Below are positions 8,417 through 17,636 of a DNA stretch of 64,000 nucleotides, in pieces. The notes beneath the pieces are model-generated. The model searched no databases. It saw only the letters and a list, made by a program, of their open reading frames with translations, and was not told the DNA's origin. The stretch is from assembly GCA_012955965.1 (NCBI GenBank), contig JABBZI010000018.1, forward strand, positions 23,185-87,184, written 5' to 3'. The translations under genes were made by a program, and so were the position numbers. Source of the stretch: Clostridioides difficile. GTDB lineage: Bacteria > Bacillota > Clostridia > Peptostreptococcales > Peptostreptococcaceae. Positions within the stretch are counted from its first letter, which is position 1; every line of letters begins with the position of its first letter.

Positions 8417-9265
8417 TTATCTCATTGGGATATATCCGCGATACTGTGAATATGCATCCATAGTTGCTATATCACCTAAGAATACTGATGCGATATTAAA
8501 TTGTGGTTTTAAATATGGAAACTCCTCTTCTTGTGCCCATTCTGGCTTTTTAATAAATGATTTTGCATCTTCAACTACAGCTTTATACCACTCTTCTTCT
8601 CCTTCAAACCATAGTTCTATTACACGGTCAAAGGCAGTTGCTCCATAGTTAATCGTGATTTTACTACTAACAAAACGATTAATATAGCAACAGTTCGTAA
8701 AGTATGGAACTATCTCATCATAGAACCATTTTTCTCCTTCTTCTTTTGAAATCCCATCTGGATACTTAATCATAAATTGCCAACGATAGTTTGGTCCATC
8801 TTGTACAGTACGTCCTTTTCCTCTAAAATCTTCTTCCCAGTTTATTGGAACAAAAGCAAATATAAATGGTGGACATCCATTGTCACCACCTACTGCACGT
8901 CCTACATCTCCACTTTTTGCATTCTCATGAACCTTTTTATTCTCCACATCTGGTATACATCCTTGCCAACGAAGAACATCCATAGGCATGTATTCTGTCA
9001 TAATTCTATTTGCCATTTCAGGCATATGTTCATCCACAAGCCAATAATGCTCTGTTAATTGCATCTTACGTACACCAAAACGCTCTCCTTCATTTGGTGT
9101 GGGATATGCCTGATAAAAAGCATATTTAGTGCAGTATGGTCCAAAATTACTAATACTATCTGGAATATGATAGCGATATAACCAATCCATTAATTTGGGT
9201 CTATATTCTTCTTTAGCAAGCCCTACATATATTAAACTTCTCATTATTTTAAATTCAAATCCCAT
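8417..9265 (-). CDS. Unrecognised protein, possibly EthD-like dimeric alpha/beta barrel
   Basis: I do not firmly recognise this 282-residue soluble protein. It appears to hold two similar halves: an N-terminal block starting RSLIYVGLAKEEYRPKLMDW with the motif LTEHYWLVDEHMPEM, and a second from about residue 155 (RWQFMIKYPDGISKEEGEKW), which resembles paired EthD/dimeric alpha-beta barrel (ferredoxin-like) folds seen in small-molecule oxidases, isomerases and lyases. It is rich in Trp and Tyr, with several conserved-looking Cys. The frame begins at a GTG, but AGGAGG is best spaced for the ATG two codons later, which I use. It is the last gene of the LVIVD operon, so it probably acts on that pathway's substrate. 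Confidence 0.55.
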   Translation of the reverse strand: MGFEFKIMRSLIYVGLAKEEYRPKLMDWLYRYHIPDSISNFGPYCTKYAFYQAYPTPNEGERFGVRKMQLTEHYWLVDEHMPEMANRIMTEYMPMDVLRWQGCIPDVENKKVHENAKSGDVGRAVGGDNGCPPFIFAFVPINWEEDFRGKGRTVQDGPNYRWQFMIKYPDGISKEEGEKWFYDEIVPYFTNCCYINRFVSSKITINYGATAFDRVIELWFEGEEEWYKAVVEDAKSFIKKPEWAQEEEFPYLKPQFNIASVFLGDIATMDAYSQYRGYIPMR

Positions 9266-9301
9266 AAACACCCTCCTATAATCAAATTATATTCACATGC
9301 T

Positions 9302-9814
9302 TCAATTTTCCGTTGTTTTATCTTTGTTTAAAATACCCCTAGTAAACAAATCTACACCTGCTCCCACATACCACACTCCTACTGCCATAGCTATAGCAAT
9401 TTGAATACAAATGCCCTCTAAGTTAACAAGACTTTCACCTGTCATAATAGTTAGACCTATCGCCCAACCACAAAGCCATGATGGTAAGAAAATTATTTTT
9501 TCAAATAAAGATGCAATTATAACTGCAAAGAATCCTAAAATACTAAGCGTTAAAAATAATTCTAGGTTTTGATTGAGATTTATATATTCCATAATTAAAA
9601 TAGCCAATATTGCCCACAAATCTCCACACCAAAAACCAATCATTATTTTTAATCCATCTTTTTGTTTATTACCATTAGTTACATATAATCCTGCACAAAT
9701 TAATGCTACAGCGCCAGTTTTTATTCCTATGTAAGGTGCTAACACTGCCCATAAAGGAGGTAATAAAGCAATCCCTATGGATAGTGTTAATATTTCTTTT
9801 TTCTTTCTATCCAT
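9302..9814 (-). CDS. DUF1097-like inner membrane protein
   Basis: A 170-residue protein with about five hydrophobic segments and very few charged residues apart from the ends, resembling the DUF1097 family (for example E. coli YcdZ), whose role is unknown. It overlaps the preceding 69-residue membrane protein gene by eight bases, which suggests translational coupling and a joint complex. In this operon, which also carries a reductase and a propeller protein, the pair may act as a transporter or channel for the pathway substrate; that is inference from context only. Confidence 0.6.
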   Translation of the reverse strand: MDRKKKEILTLSIGIALLPPLWAVLAPYIGIKTGAVALICAGLYVTNGNKQKDGLKIMIGFWCGDLWAILAILIMEYINLNQNLELFLTLSILGFFAVIIASLFEKIIFLPSWLCGWAIGLTIMTGESLVNLEGICIQIAIAMAVGVWYVGAGVDLFTRGILNKDKTTEN

Positions 9815-10016
9815 TTTCTATATTGTAATTAGTATATTTTCTAGCTTGCATTTTCTCTACTAACTTACTTGCTATTAGATTTACAATCATAGATACTATA
9901 AAATAAATTAGGCATAGTGGCATCATTAGTGCTACAGTTGATTTGATAAGAATTATGGGGATATTTTTAACTGTATTAATAACTACAGTTTGTCTAAAAC
10001 TTGACTTATTTTTCAT
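9807..10016 (-). CDS. Small membrane protein, partner of the DUF1097-like protein
   Basis: A 69-residue protein with a basic N-terminus, one strong transmembrane stretch (about residues 29-52: TVALMMPLCLIYFIVSMIVN) and a possible weaker one before it (PIILIK). A good AGGAGG-like site precedes it (minus strand of TAGGCCTCCT). The overlap with the next gene suggests the two products work together. I cannot name the family; it may be a subunit of a small two-component membrane system. Confidence 0.55.
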   Translation of the reverse strand: MKNKSSFRQTVVINTVKNIPIILIKSTVALMMPLCLIYFIVSMIVNLIASKLVEKMQARKYTNYNIENG

Positions 10017-10065
10017 ATAATAGGCCTCCTACAACACGCCTTAAAAAAGAGACTTTATATTTCAA

Positions 10066-11022
10066 TTATTCTCCTAATGAAGCTTCGACTTGCTTTTCTT
10101 TAGTCAATGGCTCTATAAAATTGTAAGCTACTTTTCTTTCTTTAAACTCTGTTGTTTTACGAACTTCTGCATAATGACCTTCCATTCGCTTAATATCATC
10201 ACCATGTATAAACTTGCCTGGTAAAGTATCATGAGCATGACCTAATTGCTCTTCTGGAAAATTAAATATAGTTTTTCCACTTGCTGTATCTAACTCCCCA
10301 ACTATACCACATAGTGCACATATTGATTTTTTAGTACCTGGTTCAAGGTAGAATAATCTATTATGACAATGTGGACAGACCCCCTCTTCTCCTTGGTATG
10401 AAGCTTTTTCGAAATCCTTTGATGCTTCAACTATATTTATACCTATTTGGCGAACTTGAGCAAGTTTTTCATCATTCATGACTAGTTCTTTTGCCCATGG
10501 GAACCAAGCATTATCTATCACTTTCCACATTGGTATTAGAGCTAGCATAGCATGTTCACATTGAACTCTTGTACCCCAGTCTGAGCCACCTATTCCCATA
10601 AATGATACTACTTTATCTTTAAGCATTCTTGGGTCTGGTATTTTTCCTCCTGTAGCTTCTGCAACTTTTGTTCCTATAATATTATTTCCTTTATCCACTC
10701 TTGGCCCAAAACGGTCCATTATAGTATGAAATAATCCTGATGCTCCTTCTTCGAATATTGGGTCTGAGAATACTATCCCATCTGCATCTTTTATTTTATC
10801 AAGTAACCATTCAAAGTCATCTTTTAGTATACACATACTACCTTTTCCAGATAATAAAGTCTTAACACATGCACAACACCCAGTACAATGTTTAATATTA
10901 AGGGATGACATTTGAATAAATTCTACTTCAGCTCCTACTTCTTGAGCTCCTTTAAGTGCCACTTTACACATTGTGTCATTATTTCCGTTTTTTGTTCCAA
11001 AAGAAATACCTAATATTTTCAT
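10066..11022 (-). CDS. NAD(P)H-dependent FMN reductase-like flavoprotein with C-terminal zinc ribbon
   Basis: A 318-residue protein. The first about 200 residues form a flavodoxin-like fold (ILGISFGTKNGNND for the FMN phosphate loop; HCTGCCACVK as in iron-sulfur-flavoprotein-type reductases; GIVFSDPIFEEG). Then comes a zinc-ribbon (CPHC ... CALC, about residues 220-245) and a charged tail that is not part of usual FMN reductases. It lies between the LVIVD propeller gene (26 bases upstream) and the membrane genes. It probably delivers electrons to, or directly reduces, an organic substrate; the cysteine motif could hold an iron-sulfur cluster. Confidence 0.75.
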   Translation of the reverse strand: MKILGISFGTKNGNNDTMCKVALKGAQEVGAEVEFIQMSSLNIKHCTGCCACVKTLLSGKGSMCILKDDFEWLLDKIKDADGIVFSDPIFEEGASGLFHTIMDRFGPRVDKGNNIIGTKVAEATGGKIPDPRMLKDKVVSFMGIGGSDWGTRVQCEHAMLALIPMWKVIDNAWFPWAKELVMNDEKLAQVRQIGINIVEASKDFEKASYQGEEGVCPHCHNRLFYLEPGTKKSICALCGIVGELDTASGKTIFNFPEEQLGHAHDTLPGKFIHGDDIKRMEGHYAEVRKTTEFKERKVAYNFIEPLTKEKQVEASLGE

Positions 11023-11048
11023 ATTTAACTCTCCCTCTTTTGTATTTA

Positions 11049-12437
11049 CTAATCTTCTTTCATTTTTAATATATAGAACCCATCATCTAGAGCATCTATA
11101 ATGATGTATCCTCTATCATCAACAATAATGTCTTCTGTTACTGCTAAACGTGGTCCAGGGAATCCTGGAAAATAAGACTCTTCTGGTGTTTTATTTGGAT
11201 TTGGTGGTATAAAATATGCTAATTCTTTGATATAATATGGGTCTGATACATCGTAAACTCTTAAACCTGCATGGAAATAACAGCAATACACTCTATCTCC
11301 TCTTTGCTCTAGCCATGGCTTATTATCCATTGGCTCATGAAGGTTATGTGGTCCAAATGGTCCTGGTTTCCCTAGTCCTGCAACGTTAAAATTAGGATAA
11401 GGAAAATCTTTTGGTACTTCAGGATATGGGAATTGAGCAATTAATGTTGGTTTTGTTGGATTACTAACATCAACCATATGTATATTATTCATAGCTTGCA
11501 CATCTGTAATATTTTCTGGTTCAAAAAACTGAAAACGTTCTCCTTCATTTTGGACAACAACCAAATCCCTTCCTGGTAATGGTAGTGCTGTATGAGTTCT
11601 TGCTCCTGCAAGTCTACTAGAAAATGCAGGCATAAATGGTAATTCACCCAAACATCTTGGTCTTGTTAAATCCTCAACATCTAGCACAACTAAACCAGCT
11701 CCACCATAACCACAATAGGCCTTTTTATCTCTTACAAATGGAGGTCCATGAAGCCATCCTTTATCCATAAATTCTGGACAATGAGGTGCTCCTGGATTAA
11801 ATGTTCTATTTGGATACCCATCTGCATATTGGTTTGGTCTCCACCACTTACCTATCTCTACTGGATTAGCTGGGTCTATTATATCTATTATTCTATAAAT
11901 CATTCCTTCAAATCCAATACAGTCGCTTGATAAATGTACATATCTTCCACCATTATACATAAATCTATGAACACCCATTACATGCTTCAATCCACAATCC
12001 CAATATCCTAAAAACTTAGGATTTAGAGGGTCCTCTTTTAAACTATATATTCTAATTCCCGCTTCACACTTAATACTTTCTAATTTAGCCTGGTCAACAA
12101 GTGCTCCTGGCCCACTTCCACAGCTCATGGCTACTATCATTAAATCATCTGCTATTTGAATTTTTGGAGTTGTTGTTGTAGGATATTCTTTTGGATCTAA
12201 CATTTGAAAGTGTTTAATAAATTTTGGATTATAAGGATTTGTAATATCACTAATCATTACTCCATTCTTTTTACTTCCCCCAAAACAACACCCATATAAA
12301 TAATACTTCTCGTCTCTTTTATAAAGTGCCATTTGAAACATTCCACAAGTTCCATCTAAGTTATTAAAGGAACAAACTTCAAGGTTTTTAATATACCCGT
12401 TATTACCTTTACCTTTTGCATAAAATTTATCTTCCAT
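11049..12437 (-). CDS. LVIVD-repeat beta-propeller protein
   Basis: A 462-residue protein built of about six or seven beta-propeller blades with LVIVD-type repeats, visible as GVMISDITNPYNPKFI, YRIIDIIDPANPVEIG, GLVVLDVEDLTRPRCLG, IHMVDVSNPTKPTLIA and GLRVYDVSDPYYIKELA. No signal peptide is present, so it is probably cytoplasmic, unlike many secreted LVIVD proteins. Histidines recur at one place in successive blades (GVHRF, APHCPEF, ARTHTALP, GPHNLHEP, YFHAGL), which could line a central metal or substrate site. It is the first gene of the operon, preceded by AAAGGAG, and divergent from the LysR gene. Enzymatic role unknown. Confidence 0.75.
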   Translation of the reverse strand: MEDKFYAKGKGNNGYIKNLEVCSFNNLDGTCGMFQMALYKRDEKYYLYGCCFGGSKKNGVMISDITNPYNPKFIKHFQMLDPKEYPTTTTPKIQIADDLMIVAMSCGSGPGALVDQAKLESIKCEAGIRIYSLKEDPLNPKFLGYWDCGLKHVMGVHRFMYNGGRYVHLSSDCIGFEGMIYRIIDIIDPANPVEIGKWWRPNQYADGYPNRTFNPGAPHCPEFMDKGWLHGPPFVRDKKAYCGYGGAGLVVLDVEDLTRPRCLGELPFMPAFSSRLAGARTHTALPLPGRDLVVVQNEGERFQFFEPENITDVQAMNNIHMVDVSNPTKPTLIAQFPYPEVPKDFPYPNFNVAGLGKPGPFGPHNLHEPMDNKPWLEQRGDRVYCCYFHAGLRVYDVSDPYYIKELAYFIPPNPNKTPEESYFPGFPGPRLAVTEDIIVDDRGYIIIDALDDGFYILKMKED

Positions 12438-12483
12438 TTTTTCTCCTTTCTTATTTGAGTTATTATCAATTGATATACTTTCA

Positions 12484-12528
12484 TTTTATGGGATAAACCC
12501 AGTCAAATCCAATATCGTTTTTATGGGA
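12484..12528. promoter_or_regulatory. Putative operator: direct repeat and TGGG-N5-CCCA palindrome between LVIVD operon and LysR gene
   Basis: TTTTATGGGA occurs twice (12484-12493 and 12519-12528), and the first copy forms TGGGATAAACCCA (12489-12501), a T-rich dyad of the kind LysR regulators bind. It lies in the divergent intergenic region, about 50-90 bases before the LVIVD start. The rest of the 270-base gap is AT-rich without other clear elements. Confidence 0.45.
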
Positions 12529-12707
12529 ATATATAAGTTATTCTTATTAATAAATTTATAAAATTTAATGTAAATACATATTTAAACATATATTTTTATA
12601 CAAATATTTTCTAATATTATTTAAAAGTAAGTTTCCTTATACTATAATAAGTTTTAATTATATAACTAATGTTTACAAGCAAGATAAGTTTAAAAAGGGG
12701 TGATTCT

Positions 12708-13589
12708 TTGAATACTAAACAATTAGAATATTTTATATCTGTAGCAGAAAATCTAAGTTTTACCAAAACAGCCGAAAAATTTTATATTTCTCAAACTGCT
12801 GTTACTCAACAAATTAAAGCCTTAGAAGAACAGATACATGTAACTCTGTTTACAAGAAGTAAACGACATGTTGAACTGACTCCAGCTGGAAAAGTTTTTT
12901 TATCTGAAGCGCGTACCATAATAAAAAATATCAATGATGCTATTGCAAAAACACAACAATTTGCAAATGGTTTTTCTGGAACCTTAAGCATTGGAATTTT
13001 AATCGGATATGAAAAAAACAAACTTCAACAATATTTAAAAGAATTTTCTCATACATACCCTAACATATCTATGGAACTCTGTACTAATGAGATGACTGAG
13101 CTTTTAAACTTAGTGAAAAATAATTTTATGGACCTTGCTTTTGTTATTAATCCAGAGAATCAACCATTAAAAGGTTTTGAATATAAAACTGTAGCAAGAT
13201 ATTCTTTAGTCGCCCTTTTGCCCTCTGGACATCCACTTTGTAATAAAGAGCGTATCGATTTAATTGAGTTACAACATGAGAAATTTATTTTTGTAAAGGA
13301 AACAGGAAATGAATATGGTCAAAAATCTATGATACAAGATAGATATCGTGAGGCAGGATTTGTACCTAATGTGGTACAACGCTCAAATGACCTCAATACT
13401 ATTGAATCTCTAGTAGCCTCTAATATGGGTGTATCCATATTACCTTCATTTTGTGCTGTAGGTAATATGATAGAGCATGATATTGCAATTGTACCTATAA
13501 AAGAAGTACAAGATAGAATTGAAGTTGTAGTTGTATGGAATAAAAACAATACAAACCCAGCATTAGAAAAATTTATTTCTATAATATAA
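12708..13589 (+). CDS. LysR-family transcriptional regulator
   Basis: A 293-residue LysR regulator with an N-terminal winged helix-turn-helix (MNTKQLEYFISVAENLSF... TAVTQQIKALEEQI, residues 1-65) and a C-terminal effector-binding domain of the periplasmic-binding-protein fold (about 90-293). The frame opens upstream, but the family start is the TTG at 12708, with AGGGG seven bases before it. It is divergent from the LVIVD operon and most likely controls it in response to a pathway compound. It is one of few genes on this arm transcribed toward the replication origin's incoming fork. Confidence 0.9.
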   Translation: MNTKQLEYFISVAENLSFTKTAEKFYISQTAVTQQIKALEEQIHVTLFTRSKRHVELTPAGKVFLSEARTIIKNINDAIAKTQQFANGFSGTLSIGILIGYEKNKLQQYLKEFSHTYPNISMELCTNEMTELLNLVKNNFMDLAFVINPENQPLKGFEYKTVARYSLVALLPSGHPLCNKERIDLIELQHEKFIFVKETGNEYGQKSMIQDRYREAGFVPNVVQRSNDLNTIESLVASNMGVSILPSFCAVGNMIEHDIAIVPIKEVQDRIEVVVVWNKNNTNPALEKFISII

Positions 13590-13612
13590 AATTAATTAAT
13601 ATTGATTATAAA

Positions 13613-13648
13613 AATAGCATTAGCCATTTTTCCATGATTAATGCTATT
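13613..13648. terminator. Bidirectional terminator between the LysR and AraC genes
   Basis: Ten-bp stem AATAGCATTA/TAATGCTATT with T-rich sequence on both sides, between two convergent genes. Confidence 0.8.
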
Positions 13649-13697
13649 CTTTATTCTTCATTTTTTAAACTTTATTCTATATAAAAATACTATCTTG

Positions 13698-14591
13698 TTA
13701 AAAACTTGTTTTTTGTCTTCTATAAATAGATGGTGATACTCCTGTTTTCATTTTAAATTTTTCAATAAAATAACTAGTACTACCAAATCCACACTGATAC
13801 GCTATATCTGAAATCGAATCATTAGTTGCAATTAATAAATTTGAACTAGCTACCAAACGGTAATTAATAATATATTCAAAAATAGTGCAATTCATATATT
13901 TTTTAAATTCACGGCAACAAGCACTTTTAGATAAATTAACTTCTTTTGCTAAATCATTAAGTTCGATTTTCTCCATATAATGGTCACATATATAGCCAAT
14001 TATATTTTTTATATGCAAACTATTACTTCTAGCATTATCATTAGGAAATGATACAAAATAAGATTTTATTAAAACATTCCATACTTCTATTAATAATATA
14101 AATATATGTAATTCAAATCCCATTTCCTTTTTGTTATACTCTTCATAAATTTTAAAAATATTGTTTAGTATAACCGATTTCCATTCAATATCATTTTTCA
14201 AAGTACAATAATTAATTCTAGAATTATCTATATAAGGTTGTATATATTTTATATTTATAAGACTTCCTGCAAAGCTAGATATAAAGTCTGAATTAAAAAC
14301 TACACTTATATAAGAACAATCACTTTCCTTATAATTTTTTGCCTGATGTAATTGCTTTGTATTTATGAATATTCCTTCTCCTTCAGATAAAATTATTGAG
14401 TCTCCATCAACATTAAAATTAATATTACCTTCTGTTACAATACAAAATTGCAACTCTTCATGCCAGTGCCAATCAATATATCCCAAAATATTTTCACTTA
14501 TTTTAGTTTTATAGACTGTAATTGGAAATTCAAATGAACCTTGTTGTGTTACTTCTTTTTTATTTTTATTAGTAACAATATTATCCTTCAT
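13698..14591 (-). CDS. AraC-family regulator with N-terminal cupin
   Basis: A 297-residue regulator. The N-terminal part (about 25-110) is a cupin-type sensor with WHWHEELQF and a later GEGIFINTKQLHQ; the C-terminal about 100 residues carry two helix-turn-helix units ending in the AraC signature (DIAYQCGFGSTSYFIEKFKMKTGVSP region). It is divergent from dpaL with a 159-base gap and is the obvious candidate regulator of that gene, perhaps responding to an amino acid. Start preceded by AAAGGAG. Confidence 0.9.
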   Translation of the reverse strand: MKDNIVTNKNKKEVTQQGSFEFPITVYKTKISENILGYIDWHWHEELQFCIVTEGNINFNVDGDSIILSEGEGIFINTKQLHQAKNYKESDCSYISVVFNSDFISSFAGSLINIKYIQPYIDNSRINYCTLKNDIEWKSVILNNIFKIYEEYNKKEMGFELHIFILLIEVWNVLIKSYFVSFPNDNARSNSLHIKNIIGYICDHYMEKIELNDLAKEVNLSKSACCREFKKYMNCTIFEYIINYRLVASSNLLIATNDSISDIAYQCGFGSTSYFIEKFKMKTGVSPSIYRRQKTSF

Positions 14592-14750
14592 AAATCCAAG
14601 CTCCTTTTATTGATTTTGATTTTTAAAAATTATACATAAATTGATAATATAACGATACTTATTGCTTATATTATTATATATTTTTTATTAATTAGTCAAT
14701 ATAATTATAATTAAGAAATAAATAATAAATAATTTTAGGAGATAAAAACT

Positions 14751-15977
14751 ATGAGAAATATAAAAGATATTAAATATATACAAAATAAAAATGCAAGAAA
14801 TTTACACAAATCTAAAGTAAGTATAGACTTTATTAACAAAGAACAAATAGAAAAAATTAGAAACTTCCATAGAAGCTTTTCAGAGTATAAAGTAACTCCT
14901 CTTCACAGTTTAAGTGAATTAGCTAAGGAATTAGGGGTTAGTAATATCTGGCTAAAAGATGAATCATATAGATTTGGGCTTAATGCCTTTAAAAGTCTTG
15001 GTGGGTCATACGCAGTTGGAAAATATATAGCAAAAAAACTAGATATAGATATTTCTAATCTTTCTTTTGAAATGCTAAACAGTAAAGATATAAAAGAAAA
15101 GCTTGGAAGTTTAACTTTCGTAACAGCCACTGATGGAAATCATGGAAGAGGAATTGCTTGGTTTGCAAATCAAATTGGACAAAAATCAGTAGTATTTATG
15201 CCAAAAGGATCTTCTGAGATAAGATTAAATAATATTAGAAAAGAAGGTGCAGAGGCATCTATAACAGACTTAAATTATGATGATGCAGTAAGATTAGCTA
15301 CTAAATATGCTGATGAAAATAATGGTGTTATAATACAAGATACTGCTTGGGATGGTTATGAAGAAATTCCAACTTGGATTATGCAGGGATATGTTACTCT
15401 TATTGATGAAGCTATAGAGCAAATAAATTCTTTAGATAATGGAATTCCTACCCATGTATTCCTTCAGGCAGGGGTTGGCTCTTTTGCTGGAACTGTACAA
15501 GGATATCTAGAATATGTATTTGGCAATAATAGACCAATAACTACTATAGTTGAACCAAATGAAGCAGCATGTATATTTAAATCAGCAGAAATAAATGACC
15601 AAAAACCACATGCTGTTACAGGTTTTATGGAAACTATAATGGCAGGGCTTAATTGTGGTGAACCTAACACTATAGGTTGGAATATTTTAAGAGATTATTC
15701 TGATATGTATATTTCTTGTCCTGATTATGTAGCTGCAAGAGCAATGAGAATACTTGCTAACCCACTAAAAGGAGACCCTAAGGTTGTATCTGGAGAATCT
15801 GGTGCGATAGGTTTAGGGATTTTAAGTTTAATTTTAGAAGAAGATGGATTAAAAGAAATAGCTGATAAGCTAAACATAAACAAAGATTCAAAAATACTTG
15901 TTATAAGTACAGAGGGTGATACTGATCCTGAAAATTATAAAAGAATAGTGTGGGATGGCGCTTATACGTCAATTTAA
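14751..15977 (+). CDS. dpaL: Diaminopropionate ammonia-lyase
   Basis: A 408-residue fold-type II PLP enzyme (also called YgeX) that degrades 2,3-diaminopropionate to pyruvate and two ammonia. The PLP Lys lies near residue 81 in LNAFKSLGGSYA; TATDGNHGRGIAW and SGESGAIGLG are the substrate and PLP-phosphate loops typical of the family, and the length agrees. In enterics the gene sits in a ygeX-ygeY-ygeW cluster; here it stands alone, with an AraC-type regulator opposite and a strong terminator directly behind. It likely feeds nitrogen and pyruvate metabolism. Confidence 0.93.
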   Translation: MRNIKDIKYIQNKNARNLHKSKVSIDFINKEQIEKIRNFHRSFSEYKVTPLHSLSELAKELGVSNIWLKDESYRFGLNAFKSLGGSYAVGKYIAKKLDIDISNLSFEMLNSKDIKEKLGSLTFVTATDGNHGRGIAWFANQIGQKSVVFMPKGSSEIRLNNIRKEGAEASITDLNYDDAVRLATKYADENNGVIIQDTAWDGYEEIPTWIMQGYVTLIDEAIEQINSLDNGIPTHVFLQAGVGSFAGTVQGYLEYVFGNNRPITTIVEPNEAACIFKSAEINDQKPHAVTGFMETIMAGLNCGEPNTIGWNILRDYSDMYISCPDYVAARAMRILANPLKGDPKVVSGESGAIGLGILSLILEEDGLKEIADKLNINKDSKILVISTEGDTDPENYKRIVWDGAYTSI

Positions 15978-16026
15978 TAAAGTAAGGTAGATTAGGTGTT
16001 TATTACCTTATCTACCTTACTTTATT
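15976..16026 (+). terminator. Strong Rho-independent terminator of dpaL
   Basis: A 17-bp stem starts at the dpaL stop codon (AATAAAGTAAGGTAGAT paired with ATCTACCTTACTTTATT), followed by T-rich sequence. Confidence 0.9.
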
Positions 16027-16051
16027 TATTCTGTTATATCACTATACGATT

Positions 16052-16073
16052 CTCCGTTACAACTCCAACGGAG
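16052..16073. repeat. Small inverted repeat
   Basis: CTCCGTT-N8-AACGGAG, GC-richer than its surroundings, between the dpaL terminator and the zinc-ribbon pseudogene. Could be part of a promoter-distal hairpin or a remnant of mobile DNA; no firm role. Confidence 0.35.
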
Positions 16074-16097
16074 TACACTTACTTTATTAAAGTTTAC

Positions 16098-17056
16098 TTA
16101 ATCATTTTCAAATCTATAATCAATACAATCACTACACATCTCGATATCATCTTCATTAGAAATTACGTAAGGACTTCCACAATAACAACACATTCCTACT
16201 TCTTCTTCATTATTTTCAATACCACAGTTTGTACACTTCCACTTTTCTAAAACTTCATCATTTATAAATGAATCAACACCACATTCTGGGCAATCATATT
16301 TTGGATATATTCCACCATCTTTTACTGTTCTATATTCATTTATACCTAATATTCGCTCTATATATTTACTTGCCACTTTGTTACTATCATCTGTGTATCC
16401 ACAAAATAAGCACTTTGTTCCATCATCCGTTATTAGTGAGTCTTGAAAACAACTTGGACACTGTAGAATGCTTCCATATTTTGAGTATGAATCAATTTCT
16501 TCTTTTATCTCATTCCATCTATGCTCTACAAATACTTCAATTTCACCTATCTTTAGCCTTATTTTTTCTAATAATTCCATTTCATTTATGCTAAAGTTGT
16601 CATTTTCAAAATTATCAATTATAAATTCTACTATAAGATTTAAAACTTTCATTAGATAAGCTATCAATGACTCATACGAGTCTACAATAGCAAAGTGCTC
16701 TAATTTATTTCTTTTTCTCTAAGTTTTTTTAGTAAATTTTCTTCTTCTTCACTAAAACATACATTGCATACTTTTTTTAATCTATTTTGACATTCTTTTG
16801 AATCAATGCTATTAAAATTGCCTTCTGAAAAGTTTTTTTTATCTGCGTTCTCAACTTTTTTAAAAACTTGTTTCCAATCAGTTAACATAAGTTTATACTT
16901 AAAAATCAACTCTATACCTGATGACATATGTAATATGCTATATTTTATATTACGCTTATTATTATCTTTTTTATCTATATGTTGAGTTGAAGATAAAATA
17001 AAATCAAGACCATTCTCTAATAATGTAAATTCAATATTGCTTTTTATATTATTCAC
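16098..17056 (-). pseudogene. Frameshifted zinc-ribbon protein with HEPN-like RNxxxH motif
   Basis: Two adjacent frames form one broken gene. The 5' part (16700-17056, 118 residues) ends LLKKLREKEIN-stop; shifting frame at that point gives RKRNKLEHFAIVDSYESLIAYLMKV, which runs without a stop into the 3' part (to 16098) containing several CxxC zinc ribbons (CPSC, CLFC, CPEC, CTNC, CCYC, CSDC). Removing two bases (one AG of AGAG near 16717-16721) restores a protein of about 318 residues. The restored RNKLEH fits the HEPN RX4-6H pattern, and ILHMSSGIELIFKYKL resembles the helical N-terminus of such domains. Product unnamed; broken here unless programmed frameshifting occurs. Confidence 0.7.
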
Positions 17057-17162
17057 TTAAATCCTCCATTCCATTATACTATTTACATTGTATTACAAAT
17101 TTCAAACAAGTACAATTAAGCATAGGAACAGGAAAAAAGGAAGGGTCTTCATCTTCTTCAGA

Positions 17163-17635
17163 CTACCTTTCCTTCACTAAGTATCTTACTACATCTTCAT
17201 TTATCTGTAGCTCTATAGTATCTATTATTCTTGGCTTATCTATCGTTACCTTCGATACAAGCAAGTTCAACAACTGCTTTCTTTGTTATCTTGTACTACT
17301 TTCCTTGAACACTTGTCCAAACTTCTTCATCACTTGACTTACTAACTCAAAATGTACTGGTTCTCCTTCTTCTAACATTACATCTTGCTTTATTTCATCC
17401 AGTCTAAACTTCAAAATATCTATCTCTTCATTTAGTTTATTTACTCTTTCTGCCAGCTCAGTTTTTGTTAGTATTCCATCTTCAAATAGTTCTATGTTAG
17501 TCCACTTAGAATTAACTCACTACCATAGACTCTATTGTGAGTTTCACTTCTATCTTTTAGGATTATTTGTACTTTTTCCCATGTAACATTATTTATTATA
17601 GCTTCGTATTCTCCATATCGATGATAGATGAACTT
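17163..17635 (-). pseudogene. Degenerate C-terminal fragment of a large serine recombinase
   Basis: Read on the minus strand with frame changes, the sequence gives YHRYGEYEAIINNVTWEKVQ, then VYGSELILSGLT, a coiled-coil-like stretch (TELAERVNKLNEEIDILKF) and a tail (RKQLLNLLVSKVTIDKPRII ... RYLVKER). This order matches the recombinase domain, coiled coil and C-terminus of TnpX-type site-specific serine recombinases. At least two frameshifts and one in-frame stop are visible, the zinc-ribbon part is missing, and there is no catalytic N-terminal domain. It starts right at the stop codon of the 393-residue gene and explains the otherwise gene-free 580 bases. Confidence 0.75.
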
Positions 17636-17636
17636 T

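Noticed and set aside
15996..16659. Plus-strand frames opposite the zinc-ribbon pseudogene
   Set aside because: Shadow frames: low-complexity His/Leu/Phe content and no Shine-Dalgarno, while the minus strand shows clear CxxC motifs.
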